This document shows positions 7,864 to 16,286 of a stretch of 64,000 nt of DNA, piece after piece (position 1 is the first letter of the stretch; each line of letters begins with the position of its first letter). The position numbers and the translations under genes were made by a program. This DNA comes from Enterobacter kobei (GTDB lineage: Bacteria; Pseudomonadota; Gammaproteobacteria; Enterobacterales; Enterobacteriaceae): the NCBI RefSeq assembly GCF_018323985.1, contig NZ_AP024590.1, positions 1,240,001-1,304,000 of the forward strand, written 5' to 3'. A model generated the notes under the pieces. The model ran no database searches and was not told where the DNA came from. It was given only the letters and a program-made list of their open reading frames with translations.

Positions 7864-9015
7864 ATGGTTCTGCATTCCACGCGCTGGCTGGCGCTCGGCT
7901 ACTTCACCTATTTTTTTAGCTATGGCATCTTTCTGCCTTTCTGGAGCGTCTGGCTCAAGGGCATCGGTTTAACGCCGCAAACCATCGGTATTTTGCTTGG
8001 CGCAGGCCTGGTGGCGCGTTTTCTGGGCAGTCTGCTGATCGCCCCACGCGTTAGCGATCCTTCCCGTCTTATTACCGCCCTGCGGGTACTGGCGCTGCTT
8101 ACGTTGCTCTTTGCGCTGGCGTTCTGGGCCGGGCATACCGTCGCCTGGCTGATGGTGGTAATGATCGGCTTTAACCTGTTTTTCTCACCGCTGGTGCCGC
8201 TGACGGATGCGCTCGCCAATACCTGGCAAAAGCAGATCACCATGGATTATGGTCGGGTGCGGGTATGGGGCTCCATTGCCTTTGTAATTGGCTCCGCGGT
8301 TACCGGCAAGCTGGTGAGTCTGTATGACCACCAGGCGATTCTGGCGATGCTCACGCTGGGCCTGATTTCCATGCTGCTGGGAATGCTGCTGCGTCCGTCG
8401 GTGCTGCCGCAGGGACAGAGCCGCCAGCAGGAAGCCGCCGGTTGGCCCGCGTGGAAAAGCCTGATCCGGCAGAGCTGGCGTTTTCTGGCTTGCGTGTCGC
8501 TGTTACAGGGCGCGCATGCGGCCTATTACGGCTTCAGCGCTATCTACTGGCAGGAGGCGGGCTATTCCGCATCGACGGTGGGCTATCTGTGGTCGCTGGG
8601 CGTGGTGGCCGAAGTGGTGGTCTTTACTCTCAGTCATAAGCTGTTCCGCCGCTGGAGCGCCCGAGATCTGCTGTTGCTGTCGGCGGTATGCGGGGTGGTG
8701 CGCTGGGGGCTGATGGGCTGGACGACGGCGCTGCCGGGGCTGGTGCTGATCCAGATCCTGCACTGCGGCACCTTTACCGTCTGTCATCTGGCGGCCATGC
8801 GCTATATCGCCGCCCGTCAGGGTGCCGACGTCATCCGCTTGCAGGCAGTTTACTCCGCCGTCGCCATGGGCGGCAGCATCGCAGTGATGACGGTCTTCGC
8901 CGGTTTCCTGTTCCAGCATCTGCACCAGGGCGTCTTCTGGGTGATGGCGCTGGTGGCGTTACCGGCAATGGTGCTGCGTCCACGGGTGAGCGCCCAGGTC
9001 AACCCTCAAGCATAA
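7864..9015 (+). CDS. hcaT: Major facilitator transporter HcaT (3-phenylpropionate transporter type)
   Basis: This 383-residue inner-membrane protein of the major facilitator superfamily matches E. coli HcaT along its length. The opening STRWLALGYFTYFFSYG, the first loop with VWLKGIGLTP and the central QGAHAAYYGFSAIYW are diagnostic. It has about twelve hydrophobic segments. E. coli HcaT is annotated as a 3-phenylpropionate permease, partly because it lies beside the hca degradation genes. Those genes are absent here, so the substrate is open. ATG at 7864 has a strong CAGGAGG 6 bases upstream. An in-frame start at 7768 would add 32 unlike residues. The 3' end overlaps csiE by 17 bases tail to tail. 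Confidence 0.93.
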   Translation: MVLHSTRWLALGYFTYFFSYGIFLPFWSVWLKGIGLTPQTIGILLGAGLVARFLGSLLIAPRVSDPSRLITALRVLALLTLLFALAFWAGHTVAWLMVVMIGFNLFFSPLVPLTDALANTWQKQITMDYGRVRVWGSIAFVIGSAVTGKLVSLYDHQAILAMLTLGLISMLLGMLLRPSVLPQGQSRQQEAAGWPAWKSLIRQSWRFLACVSLLQGAHAAYYGFSAIYWQEAGYSASTVGYLWSLGVVAEVVVFTLSHKLFRRWSARDLLLLSAVCGVVRWGLMGWTTALPGLVLIQILHCGTFTVCHLAAMRYIAARQGADVIRLQAVYSAVAMGGSIAVMTVFAGFLFQHLHQGVFWVMALVALPAMVLRPRVSAQVNPQA

Positions 9016-10276
9016 CGCGGATATGGCCTTGCTGCTGCTCGCTTAACGATCCGGTGGCATGGATCAGCGGCGCGGAAAACAGCGGCAGGGCCGTGGCGTA
9101 AGGGGTGACAATCAACGCCACTTCCCGCGGCGCGCCCTCGTTCTGAAACGTCTGCAAGCTCTGGTGTTTGATATTCAACGGCAGCAGCGTCAACTCCCGC
9201 AGCTGGCGCTCAATTTCCTCTTCGCGCGCCGGATCGTTACCGGTGAGGATCAGCACCTGTTTTTCATGCAGATCGCTCTCCTGCATCAGCCACGCGCCAA
9301 AAATTACCGCCACCAGCCCGGTCTCTTCCGGGCTAAAGCGCAGCCCATACTCACGCTCCATACCCGCCATTACTTCCTGGGTGGTACGCATCAGACGCGG
9401 ATAGAGGCGATGCATCTCTTCGGGCAGCGTGTCATCAATGCCGATACCAAACAGACTGCGATCCAGCGCCTGCGCCAGATGAATATAGAGCTGGTCTGCG
9501 AGACCCTGTTCATCGCTGAAGCGCATCCCGGAAAGCGCATGAAAACGGCCAATCATCTGATTCACTGCCCGCCGTAGCCGCAAATCCTGCTGATGCCCGT
9601 CGCGCAGCGGATCCGGTATACGCAGCATCATAAACATCACGGCCAGGAAGAGGTGTTCACTGTCGTGGGGCATCTTCGCCACCCGGCGCTGCCAGTGACG
9701 CACGATGTCCTGCGCAGCGCGATACTCTGCGCGGCTTTGCGCCCAGGCCTGCTGGACGGGATTGAATTCGGGGGTAAAGCCAAGTTGATGTTGCAGCAGG
9801 CAGTACTGCAAATAGAGCCGCAAAAACTGCACGTCACGGCACTCAAACTGGCGCTGCAAATTCCGCGCGCAGAGATTGATCAGCGCCTGAAGATTCGTAT
9901 CGTCATACAGCGGGCGGGCGATTTCATTCTGTTTAAGCGCGGTTTTTAAGGCCGGGGTAAAATGCGCGCTGATAAAGTCGGGGGACAGGCGCAGCGCGCG
10001 CCGCAGCCAGTGCACCAGACACAACCGCTGATCCAGAATGCTGCCCTCAATGCGATAACAGCCATCCGGCTGCGTGACGATATTCAGCCGATGATAACGC
10101 TGGATCTCAAGACCCGTGTCGGCTATATCTTGCCGGGTGACTGCGCCATCCACACCGTTCAGTTCGCCAAGGCTTTCGGGCGTCAGTGCGTGTCCGGGCA
10201 ACGACAGCATCAAAAAAGCATGGCAGCGACGCTGTGGGCTGGAGAGGACAGATGGAGGGGTCATCACGAGGGTCAT
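8999..10276 (-). CDS. csiE: Stationary-phase inducible protein CsiE (PRD-domain regulator-like)
   Basis: This 425-residue cytoplasmic protein is close to the E. coli CsiE length (426). The recognisable matches are PPSVLSSPQRRC at the N-terminus, VEG/IEG and LVHWLRRALRLSP near residue 90, and ESGLVAVIFGAWLMQE-like text near 325. The family has an Mga-type helix-turn-helix region followed by two PRD-like domains, as in antiterminators and transcription factors tied to PTS signalling. In E. coli it is induced in stationary phase through RpoS; its molecular role is not settled. The ATG at 10276 has GGAG 9 bases upstream. Its last codons overlap hcaT. Confidence 0.92.
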   Translation of the reverse strand: MTLVMTPPSVLSSPQRRCHAFLMLSLPGHALTPESLGELNGVDGAVTRQDIADTGLEIQRYHRLNIVTQPDGCYRIEGSILDQRLCLVHWLRRALRLSPDFISAHFTPALKTALKQNEIARPLYDDTNLQALINLCARNLQRQFECRDVQFLRLYLQYCLLQHQLGFTPEFNPVQQAWAQSRAEYRAAQDIVRHWQRRVAKMPHDSEHLFLAVMFMMLRIPDPLRDGHQQDLRLRRAVNQMIGRFHALSGMRFSDEQGLADQLYIHLAQALDRSLFGIGIDDTLPEEMHRLYPRLMRTTQEVMAGMEREYGLRFSPEETGLVAVIFGAWLMQESDLHEKQVLILTGNDPAREEEIERQLRELTLLPLNIKHQSLQTFQNEGAPREVALIVTPYATALPLFSAPLIHATGSLSEQQQGHIRVMLEG

Positions 10277-10401
10277 CTGCGTTGGCTCCAGTTAGGGGTT
10301 TTGTTAAGAATAGCTAAAGGATGCACCGGCGAAAGCGTAAGCGGGGAGCTTTCCCTCAGGATTGCCGGGGAACATCACAGAATTTTTCACGTAAGGAACA
10401 C

Positions 10402-11040
10402 ATGCAAACAGTTAAACAATGCGTCGGTGCGCTCTTTCTCGCGCTTTTATCGCTGCCCGCGCTGGCCCATCCTCACAGCTTTATCAGCCTGCAAACGGCG
10501 CTGGTGGCGGATCACGGTCAGCTTACCGGGCTGCAAATGCGCTGGACGATAGATGAGATCACTTCAGCGGATCTGTTGTATGACGCGAAGGATGCAAAGC
10601 CGGGGGATGAGATCTGGAAAAAACTCGCCGCCGAAGTGATGGCCAACGTGTTAGGCCAGCACTATTTCACTGAATTCTGGCATAACGGGCAGAAGGTGAA
10701 GTTTCTGAACCGGCCAACCCAGTACGGCATGGAGCGACAAGCGCATCAGGCGGTACTGACGTTTGTCCTGCCGCTGGCTGAACCGCAGCCGCTCGCCGGG
10801 CAGACCTATACTTTTTCCACGTTCGATCCCACCTATTACGTGGACATGAGCTACGCCCGCGATCAGGACGTGACGCTGCCCGCGGCGCTGCAAAAAAGCT
10901 GTCAGTTGCAGGTTCATACCCCGACGCCGGGGGAGGAGACGCTGAAGTTTGCCCAGTCGCTGGATAAAGAAGACGCGCCGCCGGAAGACATGGCGCTCGG
11001 ACAACAATTCGCTCAAACGGTGACGCTCACATGTCAGTAA
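10402..11040 (+). CDS. DUF1007 family periplasmic protein (ZevA-like metal transport partner)
   Basis: This 212-residue secreted protein has a clear Sec signal peptide (MQTVKQCVGALFLALLSLPALA). The mature protein starts HPHSFISLQTAL, and the HPH triplet at the new N-terminus is characteristic of DUF1007 proteins and looks suited to metal binding. The conserved DPTYYVDM segment lies near residue 140. ATG at 10402 follows AAGGAA; upstream in-frame codons lack coding character. The stop overlaps the next start by 10 bases, so the two are translationally coupled. In Haemophilus influenzae the equivalent pair ZevA/ZevB is needed for zinc acquisition. Nickel or cobalt remain possible, and the direction of transport here is not known. 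Confidence 0.8.
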   Translation: MQTVKQCVGALFLALLSLPALAHPHSFISLQTALVADHGQLTGLQMRWTIDEITSADLLYDAKDAKPGDEIWKKLAAEVMANVLGQHYFTEFWHNGQKVKFLNRPTQYGMERQAHQAVLTFVLPLAEPQPLAGQTYTFSTFDPTYYVDMSYARDQDVTLPAALQKSCQLQVHTPTPGEETLKFAQSLDKEDAPPEDMALGQQFAQTVTLTCQ

Positions 11041-12011
11041 TCGGCCAGTCGATAAAAACCCAACGACGCTGGACGGCGCTCTGGCCGCTGGCGTTGTTTA
11101 TTGTGGTGGCCACGGTGGGCGGCATTCTGCTATGGCAGCACTGGTCATCGATCCTCTATGAAAGCATTGGCTGGCAGCGGGACGTCAACAGGCGCATGAG
11201 CGGGCTGCTAAAAGCCGTGGCGGATAATCCCGGCAGGGCGGGCGGCTCACTGCTGGCCTTCAGTTTTCTGTATGGCGTGCTGCATGCGCTGGGGCCGGGG
11301 CATGGCAAAGTGGTGATCGCCACCTGGCTTGCCACCCATCCCTCAAAGCTGCGATCCAGTATCGCGCTGACGCTGGCGTCTTCTTTATTACAGGGCGTGG
11401 TGGCGATTGCGCTGGTGGTGGTCGTGCTGACGCTGCTTGAGCTTCCCGCAAGGCAACTGCATCTCACCGGGGCCTGGCTTGAGAAAGCCAGCTATGCGCT
11501 GGTCGGGATGCTGGGTGTGTTGCTATGCGTCCGGGCGCTGAAAACGCTACGCCGGTTACTCCGGCGACCGACGTTTAAGGCATTCACGCCGCACCATGTC
11601 CATCACAAACACTGCGGTTGCGGGCATCAGCATGTGCCGACCCAGGATCAGTTACAGAGCGGCGATGACTGGCGCGCACGGCTGATGATTGTGCTGTCGA
11701 TGGGGATGCGTCCCTGTTCAGGCGCGCTGATGGTGCTGCTGTTCAGTAAGGTGATTGGCGTGTTTGGCTGGGGAATGGCGTCGGCGCTGGCGATGGCGGC
11801 AGGTACATCGCTGACCATTACCTCACTGGCGCTGCTGGTGCACAGTTTTCGTCAGTTAGCGGTGAAGCTTGGCGGCAATAAAGCGCCGGTATTGTGGCGG
11901 CAGATCGGCTGGACCACGCTGGCGCTGGCCGGTGGGGCAGTGCTGGTGATGGCGGCAATGGTGATGTGGATGAGCGCGGCTGCGCCAGTGCAGGGATTAA
12001 GGCCGTTTTGA
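11031..12011 (+). CDS. NicO/RcnA-family metal transporter (ZevB-like)
   Basis: This 326-residue inner-membrane protein has six to seven hydrophobic segments. It carries the family signatures FLYGVLHALGPGHGKVVIA near residue 85 and LSMGMRPCSGALMVLLFS near 220, typical of nickel/cobalt/zinc permeases of the HoxN/RcnA superfamily. Between them is a metal-binding cytoplasmic or periplasmic loop with HHVHHKHCGCGHQH near residue 190. It overlaps the DUF1007 gene by 10 bases. A REP pair follows the stop codon, and no separate terminator is obvious. The family and the pairing are secure. The metal is inferred only from the ZevAB precedent. Confidence 0.85.
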   Translation: MSVIGQSIKTQRRWTALWPLALFIVVATVGGILLWQHWSSILYESIGWQRDVNRRMSGLLKAVADNPGRAGGSLLAFSFLYGVLHALGPGHGKVVIATWLATHPSKLRSSIALTLASSLLQGVVAIALVVVVLTLLELPARQLHLTGAWLEKASYALVGMLGVLLCVRALKTLRRLLRRPTFKAFTPHHVHHKHCGCGHQHVPTQDQLQSGDDWRARLMIVLSMGMRPCSGALMVLLFSKVIGVFGWGMASALAMAAGTSLTITSLALLVHSFRQLAVKLGGNKAPVLWRQIGWTTLALAGGAVLVMAAMVMWMSAAAPVQGLRPF

Positions 12012-12013
12012 TC

Positions 12014-12127
12014 TCGCCGGATGGCGCTGCGCTTATCCGGCCTACAACACACGCAGGCAGGTAAACGTAAGGCCATCCGGCAAACTGCTTGTTCCGTAGG
12101 CCCGGTAAGCGAAGCGCCACCGGGCAG
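12014..12127. repeat. REP/BIME cluster
   Basis: Three REP-like units are seen: one with GCCGGATGGCGCTGCGCTTA (from 12016), a partial inverse (GGCCATCCGGC, about 12070) and one with GTAGGCCCGGTAAGCGAAGC (from 12095). They occupy nearly the whole gap between the convergent metal transporter and suhB genes. Confidence 0.8.
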
Positions 12128-12138
12128 AACCAGACGAA

Positions 12139-12942
12139 TTAGCGCTTCAGCGCATCGCTCAGTTCGTCACGCATGTTCGCCAGCATGGCTTTCACGACGC
12201 GCGGGTTACCTGCAACGATGTTGCCGGTATGCATATAGTTATGGTTGCCGGTAAAATCACACACCAGGCCGCCTGCTTCACGCACCAGCAGCTCACCCGC
12301 GGCGAAATCCCACGGCTTCAGGCCAATCTCAAAGAAACCATCCACGCGACCAGCGGCAACATAGGCCAGATCCAGCGCCGCAGAGCCGGTGCGACGGAAG
12401 TCAGCGCACTCGGTGAACAGCTTGCCGATCACATTGATATAGGATTTGGAATGTTGTTTGGCTTTGAACGGGAAACCGGTCGCCAGAATGGTGCCATCCA
12501 GGTCGCGAGCGGTGCTGCCGCGCAGACGGTAGCCGTTCAGCTGTGCGCCCTGACCACGTGAGGAAGTGAACAGTTCGTTACGCATCGGATCGTAAACCAC
12601 AGCGACTTCAGTACGGCCTTTAATGCGTACTGCGATAGATACCGCGAAGTGCGGCAGACGTTTGATGAAGTTGGTGGTGCCATCCAGTGGATCGATAACC
12701 CATTGTACATCCTGATCTTCGCCAACATGCTCACCGCTTTCTTCGGTGATGATGGTGTGTTGCGGGTAAGATTTGCGAATGGTTTCAATAATCACTGCTT
12801 CAGCAGCTTTATCAACGTTAGTCACAAAATCATTGCTGCCTTTCTGGCTCGCTTCGACAGAGTCAGGAGTTTCGTAGTGTTTGGCAATTAAATTACCCGC
12901 CTTGCGCGCTGCGCGCACGGCGATGTTCAGCATCGGATGCAT
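12139..12942 (-). CDS. suhB: Inositol-1-monophosphatase / Nus factor SuhB
   Basis: This 267-residue cytoplasmic protein has the same length as E. coli SuhB. It has the Mg-dependent IMPase motifs WVIDPLDGTTNF near residue 81 and WDFAAGELL near 219. E. coli SuhB dephosphorylates inositol phosphate in vitro, but its main role is to join the NusA/B/E/G complex on rRNA operons and help ribosome assembly. The gene is divergent from trmJ across a 120-base gap that holds both promoters, the conserved enteric arrangement. ATG at 12942 is the only reasonable start. Confidence 0.97.
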   Translation of the reverse strand: MHPMLNIAVRAARKAGNLIAKHYETPDSVEASQKGSNDFVTNVDKAAEAVIIETIRKSYPQHTIITEESGEHVGEDQDVQWVIDPLDGTTNFIKRLPHFAVSIAVRIKGRTEVAVVYDPMRNELFTSSRGQGAQLNGYRLRGSTARDLDGTILATGFPFKAKQHSKSYINVIGKLFTECADFRRTGSAALDLAYVAAGRVDGFFEIGLKPWDFAAGELLVREAGGLVCDFTGNHNYMHTGNIVAGNPRVVKAMLANMRDELSDALKR

Positions 12943-13062
12943 TGGTCTCTCTCACTGGATGTTAAAGAACGGGGGAAAACGGCGCAGAGTATAGCAGCGA
13001 GTTCGGTATATGTCTTCGGTTTATGATAATATGCGTGAATAATCTTTAGCCGTAGAAAAATT

Positions 13063-13797
13063 ATGCTGCAAAATATTCGTATCGTACTGGTAGAAACCTC
13101 TCATACCGGCAACATGGGTTCGGTCGCCCGCGCCATGAAAACCATGGGCCTGACCAATCTCTGGCTGGTGAATCCGCTGGTAAAACCTGACTCCCAGGCC
13201 ATTGCGCTGGCAGCAGGGGCCAGCGATGTGATCGGCAATGCCAATATTGTCGACACGCTCGATGAAGCGCTGGCCGGCTGTAGCCTGGTGGTGGGCACCA
13301 GCGCCCGCTCGCGCACGCTGCCGTGGCCGATGCTGGATCCGCGTGAATGCGGTCTGAAAAGCGTCAGCGAAGGGCAACATGCGCCGGTTGCGCTGGTGTT
13401 TGGCCGTGAACGCGTCGGGCTGACTAACGAAGAATTACAGAAGTGTCACTATCATGTGGCCATTGCGGCGAACCCGGAATACAGCTCGCTGAACCTGGCG
13501 ATGGCGGTGCAGGTTATCGCTTATGAAGTCCGCATGGCGTGGCTGGCTACCCAGGAAAGCGACGACGCGCAGCCGGAAGAAGAGACGCCGTATCCGCTGG
13601 TGGACGATCTGGAGCGTTTTTACGGTCATCTGGAACAGACGCTGCTGACCACCGGCTTTATCCGCGAGAACCATCCGGGGCAGGTGATGAATAAGCTGCG
13701 TCGCCTGTTTACCCGTGCTCGTCCGGAAACCCAGGAACTGAATATTCTGCGCGGCATGCTGGCGTCGATTATTGAGCTGAAGAATAAAGAGAAATAA
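13063..13797 (+). CDS. trmJ: tRNA (cytidine/uridine-2'-O-) methyltransferase TrmJ
   Basis: This 244-residue SPOUT-family methyltransferase makes the 2'-O-methyl group at tRNA position 32 in the cytoplasm using S-adenosylmethionine. The N-terminal VETSHTGNMGSVARAM motif and the knotted SAM-binding C-terminal part of the domain (LVFGRERVGLTNEEL, then PEYSSLNLAMAVQV) are present. A short helical extension after residue 165 is usual for TrmJ. The length is within two residues of the E. coli protein. The gene lies just upstream of iscR as in E. coli. Confidence 0.96.
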   Translation: MLQNIRIVLVETSHTGNMGSVARAMKTMGLTNLWLVNPLVKPDSQAIALAAGASDVIGNANIVDTLDEALAGCSLVVGTSARSRTLPWPMLDPRECGLKSVSEGQHAPVALVFGRERVGLTNEELQKCHYHVAIAANPEYSSLNLAMAVQVIAYEVRMAWLATQESDDAQPEEETPYPLVDDLERFYGHLEQTLLTTGFIRENHPGQVMNKLRRLFTRARPETQELNILRGMLASIIELKNKEK

Positions 13798-13804
13798 AGT
13801 TCCA

Positions 13805-13838
13805 GGGCGGGTAAGGCGCTTGCCCGCCATCCGGCATC
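13805..13838. repeat. Single REP unit
   Basis: One REP-type palindrome (GGGCGGGTAAGGCGCTTGCC followed by CGCCATCCGGC) lies just after the trmJ stop codon, before the iscR promoter region. Confidence 0.7.
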
Positions 13839-13883
13839 CAGCGTGATTAAATTTACGGAAGTCCATACGGCACAGAAGGTTAA

Positions 13884-13908
13884 ATACCTGACTAAAACAG
13901 TCAAGTAA
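13884..13908 (+). promoter_or_regulatory. IscR type 1 binding site, distal
   Basis: The 25-base imperfect palindrome reads ATACCTGACTAAAACAGTCA and continues AGTAA. It fits the type 1 consensus recognised by [2Fe-2S]-IscR, with GACT and AGTC half-sites around an A/T centre. It lies immediately upstream of a second such site and probably mediates autorepression of the isc operon. Confidence 0.8.
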
Positions 13909-13933
13909 ATAGTTGACCATTTTAGTCGGGAAT
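13909..13933 (+). promoter_or_regulatory. IscR type 1 binding site, proximal
   Basis: The second 25-base site begins ATAGTTGACCATTTTAGTCG and continues GGAAT. It directly abuts the first, so the half-sites repeat on a 25-bp period. It covers the expected -35 region of the iscR promoter, whose extended -10 is probably TGCTATGCA at 13948-13956. Binding of holo-IscR here would block transcription when Fe-S clusters are plentiful. Confidence 0.8.
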
Positions 13934-14013
13934 GTCAGACTTGCGCCTGCTATGCAACACTACATATTTTAATAACAACCCCGGGCAGGGGCGCGTTTGA
14001 GGTTAAGTAAGAC

Positions 14014-14505
14014 ATGAGATTAACATCTAAAGGCCGTTATGCCGTTACCGCAATGCTGGACGTTGCACTCAACTCCGAAGCTGGCCCGGTTCCGTTGGCA
14101 GATATTTCTGAACGTCAGGGTATTTCCCTTTCTTACCTGGAACAACTGTTCTCCCGTCTGCGCAAAAATGGCCTCGTTGCCAGCGTACGCGGTCCAGGTG
14201 GCGGCTACCTGTTAGGCAAAGATGCCAACAGCATTGCCGTCGGCGAAGTGATCAGCGCCGTTGACGAATCCGTAGACGCTACCCGTTGTCAGGGTAAAGG
14301 CGGCTGCCAGGGCGGCGATAAATGCCTGACCCATGCGCTGTGGCGCGATCTGAGCGACCGTCTGACCGGCTTTTTAAACAATATTACGCTGGGCGAACTG
14401 GTGAATAATCAGGAAGTGATGGACGTCGCCGATCGTCAGCACAGCCAGGATTCACAACGTAACACCCGCCCGCAGGACGCTATCGACGTTAAACTGCGCG
14501 CCTAG
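14014..14505 (+). CDS. iscR: Fe-S cluster assembly regulator IscR
   Basis: This 163-residue Rrf2-family DNA-binding protein holds a [2Fe-2S] cluster through Cys92, Cys98, Cys104 and His107, all present in CQGKGGCQGGDKCLTH. The winged helix-turn-helix fills the N-terminal half, with GISLSYLEQLFSRLRKNGLV as the recognition part. The holo form represses its own operon; the apo form activates alternative systems such as suf. It is the first gene of an eight-gene isc run. The C-terminal tail after residue 140 is variable and rich in Q, D and R, as in other enterics. Confidence 0.98.
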   Translation: MRLTSKGRYAVTAMLDVALNSEAGPVPLADISERQGISLSYLEQLFSRLRKNGLVASVRGPGGGYLLGKDANSIAVGEVISAVDESVDATRCQGKGGCQGGDKCLTHALWRDLSDRLTGFLNNITLGELVNNQEVMDVADRQHSQDSQRNTRPQDAIDVKLRA

Positions 14506-14527
14506 TTATCCGACTCGATTCGGATAA
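14506..14527 (+). other. Hairpin at iscR-iscS junction
   Basis: An 8-bp stem (TTATCCGA at 14506-14513 with TCGGATAA at 14520-14527) begins at the base after the iscR stop codon. In E. coli, structure in this gap protects iscR mRNA when the sRNA RyhB triggers loss of the downstream iscSUA message. A like role is inferred here. Confidence 0.6.
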
Positions 14528-14550
14528 TACATAAAAAATAGAGAATTTCT

Positions 14551-14612
14551 GAATCAGGCCGGGACACTGCGTTTCGCCCCTTCGGTCGTACATCCAGCCG
14601 ATTGCCTGATTC
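14551..14612 (+). other. Long-range stem-loop in iscR-iscS leader
   Basis: GAATCAGGC (14551-14559) pairs perfectly with GCCTGATTC (14604-14612). It encloses a 44-base apical region that contains CGCCCCTTCGGTCG-type substructure. The element ends about 34 bases before the iscS start. It is a candidate post-transcriptional control element; RyhB pairing itself cannot be tested by eye. Confidence 0.55.
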
Positions 14613-14646
14613 CTTGCATTAGAGTGATGTACGGAGCTTAAAAGCA

Positions 14647-15861
14647 ATGAAATTACCAATTTATCTCGACTACTCCGCAACCACGCCGGTGGACCCGCGT
14701 GTTGCCGAGAAAATGATGCAGTTTCTGACCATGGACGGGACCTTTGGTAACCCGGCCTCCCGCTCCCACCGTTTCGGCTGGCAGGCGGAAGAAGCTGTTG
14801 ATATCGCCCGTAACCAGATCGCTGAACTGGTTGGCGCAGACCCGCGTGAGATCGTCTTCACCTCGGGCGCCACAGAATCCGATAACCTGGCGATTAAAGG
14901 TGCTGCTAACTTCTATCAGAAAAAAGGCAAGCACATCATCACCAGCAAAACCGAACACAAAGCGGTTCTCGACACCTGTCGTCAGCTGGAGCGTGAAGGG
15001 TTTGAAGTGACTTACCTCGCCCCGCAACGCAACGGCATCATCGACCTGAAAGAACTTGAAGCGGCGATGCGTCCTGACACTATCCTCGTGTCCATCATGC
15101 ACGTGAACAACGAAATCGGCGTGGTGCAGGATATTGCGACCATCGGCGAACTGTGCCGTTCGCGTGGCATTATCTTCCACGTGGATGCGACCCAGAGCGT
15201 GGGTAAAATCCCGGTCGATCTGAGCCAGCTGAAAGTTGACCTGATGTCCTTCTCAGCGCACAAAATCTACGGTCCGAAAGGCATTGGCGCGCTGTATGTG
15301 CGTCGTAAGCCACGTATCCGTATCGAATCCCAGATCCACGGCGGCGGTCACGAGCGCGGTATGCGTTCTGGTACCCTGCCGGTGCATCAGATTGTCGGCA
15401 TGGGTGAAGCCTATCGTATCGCCAAAGAAGAGATGGAAACCGAGATGGCGCGTCTGCGCGTCCTGCGTAACCGTCTGTGGGATGGCGTGAAGGATATGGA
15501 AGAAGTCTATCTGAACGGCGATCTGGAGCAGGGCGCACCGAACATTCTCAACGTCAGCTTTAACTACGTTGAAGGCGAATCGCTGATCATGGCGCTGAAA
15601 GACCTGGCCGTGTCTTCGGGTTCCGCCTGTACCTCTGCAAGCCTTGAGCCATCCTACGTGCTGCGCGCGCTGGGCATGACTGATGAGCTGGCACACAGTT
15701 CAATCCGTTTCTCGCTGGGTCGTTTTACGACTGAAGAAGAGATCGACTACACCATCGCCCTGGTGCGTAAGTCCATTGGCCGTCTGCGTGACCTTTCTCC
15801 GCTGTGGGAAATGTTCAAGCAGGGCGTGGATCTCACCACCATCGAATGGTCACATCATTAA
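14647..15861 (+). CDS. iscS: Cysteine desulfurase IscS
   Basis: This 404-residue PLP enzyme removes sulfur from L-cysteine and hands it as persulfide to IscU, TusA, ThiI and others. The PLP lysine is in SAHKIYGPKG (about residue 206). The persulfide cysteine is in SSGSACTSASLEPSYVL (about 328) on a mobile loop. The length equals that of E. coli IscS. It is the second gene of the isc operon. The start ATG at 14647 follows CGGAGCTTAAAAGCA. Confidence 0.98.
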   Translation: MKLPIYLDYSATTPVDPRVAEKMMQFLTMDGTFGNPASRSHRFGWQAEEAVDIARNQIAELVGADPREIVFTSGATESDNLAIKGAANFYQKKGKHIITSKTEHKAVLDTCRQLEREGFEVTYLAPQRNGIIDLKELEAAMRPDTILVSIMHVNNEIGVVQDIATIGELCRSRGIIFHVDATQSVGKIPVDLSQLKVDLMSFSAHKIYGPKGIGALYVRRKPRIRIESQIHGGGHERGMRSGTLPVHQIVGMGEAYRIAKEEMETEMARLRVLRNRLWDGVKDMEEVYLNGDLEQGAPNILNVSFNYVEGESLIMALKDLAVSSGSACTSASLEPSYVLRALGMTDELAHSSIRFSLGRFTTEEEIDYTIALVRKSIGRLRDLSPLWEMFKQGVDLTTIEWSHH

Positions 15862-15888
15862 TCGGTTTCGGCATCAGGAGAATATAAA

Positions 15889-16275
15889 ATGGCTTATAGC
15901 GAAAAAGTAATCGATCACTACGAAAACCCGCGTAACGTTGGCTCTTTCGACAACAGTGATGACAGCGTTGGCAGCGGCATGGTGGGTGCACCGGCCTGTG
16001 GCGACGTTATGAAACTGCAAATCAAAGTGAACAACGACGGCATCATCGAAGATGCGCGTTTTAAAACCTACGGCTGTGGCTCTGCTATCGCCTCCAGCTC
16101 GCTGGTCACCGAATGGGTGAAAGGTAAATCACTGGACGAAGCGCAGGCGATCAAAAATACCGATATCGCTGACGAGCTTGAACTGCCGCCAGTGAAGATC
16201 CACTGCTCTATCCTGGCAGAAGATGCGATTAAAGCCGCGATTGCGGATTACAAAAGCAAACGTGAAGCCAAATAG
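15889..16275 (+). CDS. iscU: Fe-S cluster scaffold protein IscU
   Basis: This 128-residue scaffold is where new [2Fe-2S] clusters are built before transfer. The three cluster cysteines are Cys37 (APACGD), Cys63 (YGCGSA) and Cys106 (IHCSIL), with the stabilising Asp39 in ACGD. The LPPVK motif at 99-103 is the docking site for the chaperone HscA, whose gene lies downstream. ATG at 15889 has CAGGAG 8 bases upstream. Confidence 0.98.
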   Translation: MAYSEKVIDHYENPRNVGSFDNSDDSVGSGMVGAPACGDVMKLQIKVNNDGIIEDARFKTYGCGSAIASSSLVTEWVKGKSLDEAQAIKNTDIADELELPPVKIHCSILAEDAIKAAIADYKSKREAK

Positions 16276-16286
16276 TTGAGGTTTGT

